Program-made: the position numbers and the translations under genes
Source of the DNA: Salifodinibacter halophilus
GTDB lineage: Bacteria; Pseudomonadota; Gammaproteobacteria; Nevskiales; Salinisphaeraceae
Length of the DNA: 64,000 bases
Reading direction: 5' to 3'
Assembly (NCBI GenBank): GCA_012999515.1
Contig: JABEEB010000001.1
Location: forward strand, 1,240,001-1,304,000
Notes under the pieces: model-generated
Seen by the model: only the letters and a program-made list of their open reading frames with translations
Told to the model about the DNA's origin: nothing
Databases searched by the model: none
Shown: positions 58,017 through 64,000 of the stretch, in pieces
Layout of the letters: each line of letters opens with the position of its first letter
Position numbering within the stretch: position 1 is the stretch's first letter

Positions 58017-58828
58017 GTGCATTCGCCGCACGCTACGGGCCGTGGGCGCTCGTTACGGGCGCGTCGTCGGGCATCGGCGCCGAGTTCGCACGCCAGATCG
58101 CCAGCCGCGGCGTCCACGTCGTGCTGGTCGCGCGCCGCGCCGAACGCTTGGCGGCACTCGCCCACGAAATCGAAGGACGCGACGGCGTGCAGACATTGGT
58201 CGTGGCCGCGGATCTGACACAGGATAACGCCGTGGATACCGTGGCCGAGCGCATCGGTACGCGTGCCATCGGCTTGCTCGTGAACAATGCTGGCTTCGGC
58301 CGTTCGGAACGTTTTATCGAGCAGCGCGAACACAACTACGACCGCATGCTGGATTTGCACTGTCGCGCACCGCTACTTCTCACACACCGCTTTGCTTCAC
58401 CAATGGCCGAACGCAGGCACGGCGGCATCATATTCACGAGCTCGACCGCCGGTCTTATACCCACCGCGCGTCTGGCACATTACAGCGCGACTAAATCCTG
58501 GGGCCATTTCATGGCACAGACGCTGCACGCCGAACTACGCCACGATGGCGTCGATGTGCTCTCGGCCTGCCCTGGCCCAACGGATACCGAATTCTTCAAC
58601 GACGGCGAATCCCACCCCAGTAAAGGGTCACGCATCATACGCTGGCAGATGACACAGCCATCGGACGTTGCCCACGCCGCACTGGCCGGACTCGGGCGCA
58701 CCACGGTTGTGATCCCCGGCCTGTCCAACAAACTCATCGTCGCACTGCTGCGATTGGTTCCGGCGCACTTTATCGGCCGCCTGACCGATCGCGCCATGCG
58801 CAAGGTCATGCAAGCTCGACATTCTTAA
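58013..58828 (+). CDS. short-chain dehydrogenase/reductase (classical SDR)
   Basis: NAD(P)-dependent oxidoreductase of unknown substrate. The TTG at 58013 overlaps the TspO stop and gives 271 residues starting LSAFAARYGPWALVTGASSGIG (translated as Met). The Rossmann glycine motif TGASSGIG (about 16-23), LLVNNAGFG (about 90-98), the catalytic Ser of FTSSTAG (about 140), and the Y-S-A-T-K motif (about 154-158) are intact. The frame stays open up to 57746 inside tspO, but family homology begins at the TTG. Confidence 0.82.
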   Translation: MSAFAARYGPWALVTGASSGIGAEFARQIASRGVHVVLVARRAERLAALAHEIEGRDGVQTLVVAADLTQDNAVDTVAERIGTRAIGLLVNNAGFGRSERFIEQREHNYDRMLDLHCRAPLLLTHRFASPMAERRHGGIIFTSSTAGLIPTARLAHYSATKSWGHFMAQTLHAELRHDGVDVLSACPGPTDTEFFNDGESHPSKGSRIIRWQMTQPSDVAHAALAGLGRTTVVIPGLSNKLIVALLRLVPAHFIGRLTDRAMRKVMQARHS

Positions 58829-58837
58829 AACTGGCAG

Positions 58838-59695
58838 ATGCTTATGAGCACATTGAGCAACAAAACGGTCGTCATAACCGGTGCATCCCGCGGCATCGGA
58901 TTAGCCATCGCCGAACGCGTCGCCGCCGATGGCGCCAACGTCGCGGTTCTGGCCAAGACCGATGAACCGCATCCCCAGCTTCCCGGTACCGTGCATACCG
59001 CGGTCGAAGCCGTCGAAGCAGCCGGGGGCCATGGGTTGGCCGTTGTCTGTGACATTCGCGACGAACAACAAGTCGACGACGCCGTGGCACACGTGGTCGA
59101 CCACTTCGGCGGTATCGATGTGCTGGTCAATAACGCCAGCGCCATCTCACTGACCGACACACAAAATACGCCGATCAAACGCTTCGATCTGATGCACCAG
59201 ATCAACCAGCGCGGTACGTTTCTGGTCAGCCAGAAATGCGTCGAACACCTAAAACACGCGGACAATCCGCATGTCCTCACCCTCGCACCGCCACTCGACA
59301 TCCAGTCCAAATGGTTCGAACCGCATGTGGCCTACAGCATGGCCAAGTACGGCATGAGTCTCTGCGTCCTCGGCATGGCGGCCGAATTCGCCGACGACGG
59401 CATCGCATTCAACGCGCTCTGGCCACGTACCGGGATCGCCACCGCCGCAATCGATCTGATCGGCGGCGCCGAAATGCGCCATGCTTGTCGCAAGCCCACG
59501 ATCGTCGCCGACGCGGCCCACGCAATCCTGACGCGCGACAGCCGCGAGTTCAGCGGCCAGTTCTGTCTCGACGATAACGTTCTGTTCGAGGCAGGCGTGC
59601 GCGATTTCGATAGCTACGCGGTGACACCCGGCGCCACACTCTGGCGCGATATGTTTGTGCCGGACGACGATAAGCCGCCGTCCGACAAAGGCTAA
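58838..59695 (+). CDS. short-chain dehydrogenase/reductase (HSDL2-like)
   Basis: A second SDR, 285 residues, resembling hydroxysteroid dehydrogenase-like 2 and bacterial NAD(P)-dependent oxidoreductases of unclear substrate. It has TGASRGIG near the N-terminus, VLVNNASAIS (about 97-106) and the active-site YSMAK (about 168-172), but the usual Ser before the Tyr is replaced by a TLAPPLD segment, as in HSDL2-type proteins. It starts nine bases after the first SDR and probably ends the cbiX-tspO unit. Confidence 0.85.
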   Translation: MLMSTLSNKTVVITGASRGIGLAIAERVAADGANVAVLAKTDEPHPQLPGTVHTAVEAVEAAGGHGLAVVCDIRDEQQVDDAVAHVVDHFGGIDVLVNNASAISLTDTQNTPIKRFDLMHQINQRGTFLVSQKCVEHLKHADNPHVLTLAPPLDIQSKWFEPHVAYSMAKYGMSLCVLGMAAEFADDGIAFNALWPRTGIATAAIDLIGGAEMRHACRKPTIVADAAHAILTRDSREFSGQFCLDDNVLFEAGVRDFDSYAVTPGATLWRDMFVPDDDKPPSDKG

Positions 59696-59747
59696 AGCGG
59701 AGCCTATACTGGGCGGCCGAAAGTTTCACGCACATCACTCGGACAGG

Positions 59748-60065
59748 ATGAGCACGGTAACAACACGTTTTTTCCACCAGGACGGCAAGACATTTTTCCG
59801 GGCCGACGGCTACGACAAGCTCGTCATGGAGGCGATCGTCGCGCCACGCTCAGTCGAGGACGACGACCACATCGGCCTGCACGTGACATCGATGTGGTTG
59901 GATGAGCTGGATGGCCCCGCCGATGTCGAGGTCCCGCGCGACGCGCTCGTAGATCGCGACCAATTCACGCAATATATGGGCGACCACGCCCACTTGATGA
60001 TTCGATTCCTCGGCAACCGGCGTCAATTCGACGCGTTCGTCGCCGACGAATTGGGCGTCAAGTAA
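59748..60065 (+). CDS. small hypothetical protein
   Basis: A 105-residue soluble protein, acidic, with alternating short strands (TRFFHQDGKTFFRADG near the start) and a helical end (RRQFDAFVADELGVK). No signal peptide or membrane segment. GGACAGG lies before the ATG at 59748, which is preferred over an upstream extension into the SDR gene. I recognise no family. It lies between the SDR genes and greB. Confidence 0.6.
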   Translation: MSTVTTRFFHQDGKTFFRADGYDKLVMEAIVAPRSVEDDDHIGLHVTSMWLDELDGPADVEVPRDALVDRDQFTQYMGDHAHLMIRFLGNRRQFDAFVADELGVK

Positions 60066-60118
60066 TGCGACATATCGCTCCGACGCAAGATCAAACCACC
60101 AGCCTGCTCTGACACGAA

Positions 60119-60607
60119 TTGGCCCAGCGCGACTACATAACCCGTGCCGGCTGGCAGACACTGGCCGCCGAACTGGATAACCTATGGCGTGAGCGACGCC
60201 CGCACGTTGTGCGTGAGCTCGCGGCCGCGGCCGCCGAAGGCGATCGCTCGGAAAACGCCGAATACATCTACCGCAAGAAAGAACTGCGCGAGATCGACAG
60301 TCGCATCCGCTATCTACGCCGGCGGCTAGACGCGCTCACCGTAGTCGAACCGCAAGGCACTAGCAGCGACCGTGTCTACTTCGGCGCCAGCGTGGAAATC
60401 CTCGACGATGCCGACACACACCAGCGATACCGCATCGTGGGCGCTGACGAAACGAATGCGGCCACAGGTGCCATCAGCATGCACTCCCCCGTCGCACGCG
60501 CACTGCTCGGCTGCCAAGTCGGTGACGAGGTCGTGGTCGAAACCCCCGGTCAGCGGCGGTATCTATCGATCGAGTCCATTAGCTACGACGATACCGAAGC
60601 ATCGTGA
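60119..60607 (+). CDS. greB: transcription elongation factor GreB
   Basis: Rescues backtracked RNA polymerase by stimulating cleavage of the RNA 3' end. The 162 residues have an N-terminal coiled coil with the acidic tip GDRSENAEYIYRKKELREID (about 41-60), and a C-terminal FKBP-like domain with SPVARALLGCQVGDEV. NLWRERRP-type residues point to GreB rather than GreA. The only possible start is TTG at 60119, because a stop lies nine bases upstream. Its 3' end overlaps the convergent adaptor gene by 25 bases. Confidence 0.9.
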   Translation: MAQRDYITRAGWQTLAAELDNLWRERRPHVVRELAAAAAEGDRSENAEYIYRKKELREIDSRIRYLRRRLDALTVVEPQGTSSDRVYFGASVEILDDADTHQRYRIVGADETNAATGAISMHSPVARALLGCQVGDEVVVETPGQRRYLSIESISYDDTEAS

Positions 60608-61536
60608 CTCGTCGGGCCGCCGCCCGCAGTCTCATTGTCGTTTTGATTGCTGTCATCGCCCGATTTGACGCGTACGGTCGCGGTCATACCGATGCTTAGA
60701 CGGCCCACTTTGTCCGGATGGTCGAACTTGATCTTGACGGGGACGCGTTGCGCCAACCGAACCCATTGGAACTTCGGCTGCACGTTGGGTAGATTGCGCT
60801 CGCCTTGGGCGTTATTCGCCACCGCGATGCCGTAGGCGATATTCGCGACGTGTGCAGGTAACGCTTCGTCGCGCGACATGAGTGTCACCCGAGCCGAATC
60901 GCCGATCTGAATGTTGGCCAGTTTGGTTTCCTCGAAGTACGCGGTGACATGGAAAGAATCCGCCTGCACCAGCGTTATCGACTTACCACCTTGTTGGACG
61001 TAATCACCGCCATTCAACTGAAGATGGGTCACGTAGCCGTCCACTGGCGAACGTACGGTAGCCCATTCAAGATTTTGTTTGGCCTGTGCCAGTTGCGCTT
61101 TGACTGTCTTGATCGACGCTTCGGCCGTACGCGCTTTCGAACGTGCGAGCTGGATTTTTTGCTTGGATACCGCTCCCTTGGGCAAATTCGCAAGTCGCGC
61201 CGCATTTTTACGATCGTAGACCGCCTGTGCCTTGGCCTTCGAGAGTTGTGCTTGGCGGCGCGACACCGCGTGCTTGAAACGGGTCGGGTCGATCCGAAAC
61301 AGCAGATCGCCCTTGTGGACATAACTATCATCATCGACGGCCACATCCGCCACGGTGCCGGCGACATTCGGTGCAATGTTGATGACGTTCGCCTGCACAC
61401 GTCCATCGCGCGTCCACGGCGCATAGATGTAATGTTGCCAGGCGAACCAAGCAGCCACGCCGGCAATCGCGACGATGGCAAGCGTGGCGGTCACACGGCT
61501 GGCAGTCACCAGGCCGCTTTTTATTTTCGAAGCCAT
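60583..61536 (-). CDS. AaeA/EmrA-like membrane fusion protein
   Basis: Periplasmic adaptor of an FUSC-type exporter, 317 residues. There is one N-terminal transmembrane helix (about 14-34), then APWTRDGRVQANVINIAPNVAGTV (about 39-62), a helical hairpin (about 85-150), a lipoyl-like RSPVDGYVTHLQLNGGDYV, and beta-barrel segments. The APWTxDGxV motif is typical of AaeA-like partners. It is the third gene of the FUSC-DUF1656-adaptor set on the minus strand, 142 bases after DUF1656. Confidence 0.88.
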   Translation of the reverse strand: MASKIKSGLVTASRVTATLAIVAIAGVAAWFAWQHYIYAPWTRDGRVQANVINIAPNVAGTVADVAVDDDSYVHKGDLLFRIDPTRFKHAVSRRQAQLSKAKAQAVYDRKNAARLANLPKGAVSKQKIQLARSKARTAEASIKTVKAQLAQAKQNLEWATVRSPVDGYVTHLQLNGGDYVQQGGKSITLVQADSFHVTAYFEETKLANIQIGDSARVTLMSRDEALPAHVANIAYGIAVANNAQGERNLPNVQPKFQWVRLAQRVPVKIKFDHPDKVGRLSIGMTATVRVKSGDDSNQNDNETAGGGPTSHDASVSS

Positions 61537-61678
61537 GAATCAGCTGTTATTGCAGATAAGTCAGGGTTTCCAATCATTATGGACCGAGACGGCACTTGCC
61601 GCGAAAGCCAGCGCCGTCGGCATAGAGTCCGCCCGGCCGAACCAGCGATACTTTTTGCCGAACTGCCACGCCACACGG

Positions 61679-61882
61679 TTAAGGTACCAACCATAAAATA
61701 AGCGCCGCCGCGATCACAGCGTAGACAGCCGCGCCTGCCAGTGCCGGGTGCCAGAAAGCACGATAGACCCAGATCCTCGACAACAGTCCGCGTAGACAAA
61801 AATAGACGACTGCGGCGCCGGCGAGACAGATTAGAAGAACAGGCAGATAAACCCCACCGATCTCGATCTGCTCAAGTTGCAT
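61679..61882 (-). CDS. DUF1656 (AaeX-like) small membrane protein
   Basis: A 67-residue protein with two hydrophobic helices (about 10-28 and 44-64), matching the small DUF1656 partner found with FUSC-type exporters. Its start overlaps the end of the FUSC gene by 11 bases, showing translational coupling. Its precise role in the exporter is unknown. Confidence 0.85.
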   Translation of the reverse strand: MQLEQIEIGGVYLPVLLICLAGAAVVYFCLRGLLSRIWVYRAFWHPALAGAAVYAVIAAALILWLVP

Positions 61883-63989
61883 GGGCGAGGTCCTCCTCGG
61901 CCGAGCCCGTTAATTCTGGATCGTCGCGTGTCGCAGCGTAATCTGCAAGTGCCGAAGCCAACAGTGCCGCACCGACGGCCGCCCGAACACCATAGCGGCG
62001 ACGGCGACGACGCTTAAACGCGAGCGCTTCCGCCAACAAATTGTCGGCCAACGCGTCGATATCGTTTCGCACCTTGGCCACACGTGCCGGCGAGGGGTAG
62101 CTGTGGGCAAAGAGTTGCTGCAATTCATCCAAGGTCGAATGCATCGAGTCTTGCGCCTGGCGGGTGAACGCGGCACGTCCTGCGAAAAGCATTAAAGTAC
62201 GTGCTTCAAGCCCAATATTGGCGGCCGAAAACGCGGCCTGCCGGGCATCCGAGTGAATTGCCCCTTGATCCGCGTTGACGGGTAGTTGCTGAATGCGTTC
62301 GTAAACGCGCGTCTCGAAATGTTCGCGCCGTTCGCCAAATCCGCGTGCCAGTTCGCGCAGGATGTGGGCTGTGCGCTCACGCAGCAATGCGCGCGGCGAG
62401 ATTGGCAACACCAGCTTAAACGCGACAAGCGCCACCAATACGGCCAGACAGATGCCCATGAACGTTTCGGCAAAGCTGACAAACGTCTGCCGAGCGCCGT
62501 TGGCCGGATGGACCAGGAGCGCAAAGATGACCAACCCCACCCGGCCAATCAGCGCATAAGCCGGTGTCGCCATCGCCAGCGCAGCAACAAAAACCACAGG
62601 CAGAATGACGAGCATCAGGCTCGCATAGCTATTCGCCAGCGGCAGTAGCCAGAAGTTCACTATGAATGCCACCGCACCGGCGATGCACACGGCGACGCCA
62701 AAACCGCGCGCGCCAGCCTCCGGATTATCGCCAAGCGCGAACAGCGTGGTTAAAACCGATAATAAAACCATGGTTCCGGCTAGTGCGGGATCGGCGTGCG
62801 TGGCCCAGATCGCGGCCCCGGCCGCCATCGCGATGCCGGCCCGAAAGGTGGTCCGCAAACTACCGCGAATATGGGTCGGTGCATCGAACTCCGACGTGCC
62901 GTGCGTGTCAGTCCGCCCCACGCGTTCGTACAACAGCATTTCGTGTTTGACCACGGCTGCCCGCATCTGGTTGGCCAGATCGAGAGCGCGGCTAATAACC
63001 ACCCAGTCGCCGATCGATCGCGGCCGCGAGGGCGTATGCCATGCCCACCGCTGTATGCGTTCATAAGCGCTTCCAAAGGCCGCTTTCAAGGCATTGGTGT
63101 CGTTTGGGTCCTGGTTTAGCTGGTCCGCTGCCTCGGTCAGCTCTGCCAACGGCCGCCGGTCGACCGGACCACGCGACCGCCGGAGATATGTATGCAGCGA
63201 GGCCATCTCGCTGACAAGCGACAACAACTCGTAGTTCAACCGACGCGCCATACGTTCGTGTTGATCGAAGCCAGGTGCGTCGAAACGTGCATAAAGCCGC
63301 GTCTGTTCCAAGTTGATCGTCTTGGCGATCAGACCGAACCAACTCGCACTGGGCGAGTGGCTGTGCTCGCCTTGCTCAGCATCATCATTATCGGCGTCGG
63401 TCGCCTCCGACGCCGAGCGTGCACGTTCGGCCAAAAACCCACCGAGTGCGCGCATCGCCTCGACACGGCCGTGCAGATATTTGCGCGCCGTCGTGCCCGG
63501 CGCCAGCAATACACTGACTGCGGCCGCGACCACGGTCGCCAGCGCGGTTTCCGCAGTGCGCGCCATCGCCACCGAGAATACGGTTGTCGGATCCCCCATC
63601 GCACGCACGCCGATGATTGCGGTGACATACCCGGCCAGAACGAAACCGTAGGACAGATTGTTCCGGAACAGACTGGCTAGAAACACCATGGCGCTGACCC
63701 AACCGATCAGCGCGAATGAGAACAGCGTATAACTCTGAGCGAAAAACGCGATCAGCATGATCGACACGATGCCGGCAACGACCGTCCCGACCAGGCGCGC
63801 GAAGCCACGCACCACCAGATATCCGGGCAGGGGCTGGATCAGGATCGCGATATTGATAAACGCCCAGTAGGCATTATCCAGCTGCAGCCAGAATGCCAAA
63901 TAGAGAACGAGCGCCACCGATACGCAGGTGCGAACGGCGAACGATAGATTCTCCGAGCTAGGGGCTAGCAACCACTGCAAACGCGCCAT
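61872..63989 (-). CDS. FUSC-family (AaeB-like) inner-membrane exporter
   Basis: Aromatic-acid-type efflux pump of 705 residues, complete just inside the window. Two sets of hydrophobic helices (about 14-160 and 385-535) are each followed by a soluble helical region. Signatures include YWAFINIAILIQPLPGYLVVRGFARLVGT (split across about 41-69) and the C-terminal membrane repeat. With the DUF1656 protein and the adaptor it makes an aaeB-aaeX-aaeA-like operon, here with the pump gene first. Substrate unknown, and no AaeR-type LysR regulator is in view. Confidence 0.88.
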   Translation of the reverse strand: MARLQWLLAPSSENLSFAVRTCVSVALVLYLAFWLQLDNAYWAFINIAILIQPLPGYLVVRGFARLVGTVVAGIVSIMLIAFFAQSYTLFSFALIGWVSAMVFLASLFRNNLSYGFVLAGYVTAIIGVRAMGDPTTVFSVAMARTAETALATVVAAAVSVLLAPGTTARKYLHGRVEAMRALGGFLAERARSASEATDADNDDAEQGEHSHSPSASWFGLIAKTINLEQTRLYARFDAPGFDQHERMARRLNYELLSLVSEMASLHTYLRRSRGPVDRRPLAELTEAADQLNQDPNDTNALKAAFGSAYERIQRWAWHTPSRPRSIGDWVVISRALDLANQMRAAVVKHEMLLYERVGRTDTHGTSEFDAPTHIRGSLRTTFRAGIAMAAGAAIWATHADPALAGTMVLLSVLTTLFALGDNPEAGARGFGVAVCIAGAVAFIVNFWLLPLANSYASLMLVILPVVFVAALAMATPAYALIGRVGLVIFALLVHPANGARQTFVSFAETFMGICLAVLVALVAFKLVLPISPRALLRERTAHILRELARGFGERREHFETRVYERIQQLPVNADQGAIHSDARQAAFSAANIGLEARTLMLFAGRAAFTRQAQDSMHSTLDELQQLFAHSYPSPARVAKVRNDIDALADNLLAEALAFKRRRRRRYGVRAAVGAALLASALADYAATRDDPELTGSAEEDLAHAT

Positions 63990-64000
63990 CTGCGTATTAT

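Overview
The window is a chromosomal segment of a GC-rich gammaproteobacterium. The gene order tRNA(Tyr-Gly-Thr)-tRNA(Trp)-secE-nusG-rplKAJL-rpoBC-rpsLG-fusA-tuf-S10/spc/alpha ribosomal genes, and an lptD-surA-pdxA-rsmA-apaH block, are both typical of that class. Ser/Asp-rich secreted sequence and several efflux systems would fit a marine or halophilic member such as a Salinisphaera-like lineage, but that placement is an inference and no 16S rRNA gene is present.

Layout: (1) 1-6457, plus strand: outer-membrane biogenesis and housekeeping operon lptD-surA-pdxA-rsmA-apaH. (2) 6494-37134, minus strand: about 30.6 kb of transcription/translation genes. In transcription order it starts at 37134 with four tRNAs, then secE-nusG, rplKA, the L10 leader and rplJL, an attenuator, rpoBC, a very strong promoter, rpsLG-fusA-tuf-rpsJ, a second promoter with a leader, rplC through secY-rpmJ, a third promoter and rpsMKD-rpoA-rplQ. 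(3) 37427-47319: dihydroorotase, Fur, ATP sulfurylase, a zinc-type SmtB/CDF pair, a YiiX-like cysteine hydrolase, a CLC chloride protein, and leuA divergent from an Lrp-family regulator. (4) 47302-55938: a small lipoprotein, an EmrB/EmrA-like efflux pair, a radical SAM/DUF1992/GNAT cluster, a macrodomain protein, oligopeptidase B and a phosphoesterase. (5) 56041-63989: an Asp/Ser/Asn-rich lipoprotein, SufT, an overlapping cbiX-tspO-SDR-SDR cluster, a small unknown protein, greB, and an AaeA/DUF1656/FUSC efflux operon.

The large ribosomal cluster is conserved but shows local changes. The usual tufB between tRNA-Thr and tRNA-Trp is missing, apaG is missing between rsmA and apaH, and rpsJ is joined to tuf while rplC has its own promoter and roughly 170-nt leader. 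Several promoters, an rplL-rpoB attenuator and the L10 autoregulatory leader can be read directly from the sequence.

No phage, insertion sequence, CRISPR array, restriction system or obvious defence island was seen, and there is no gene-free stretch longer than 300 bases. I did not find a clearly new multi-gene system. The best candidates for something undescribed are the low-complexity acidic lipoprotein at 56041, the cbiX-tspO-SDR-SDR cluster divergent from sufT, the rplC leader, and a few small unknown proteins.
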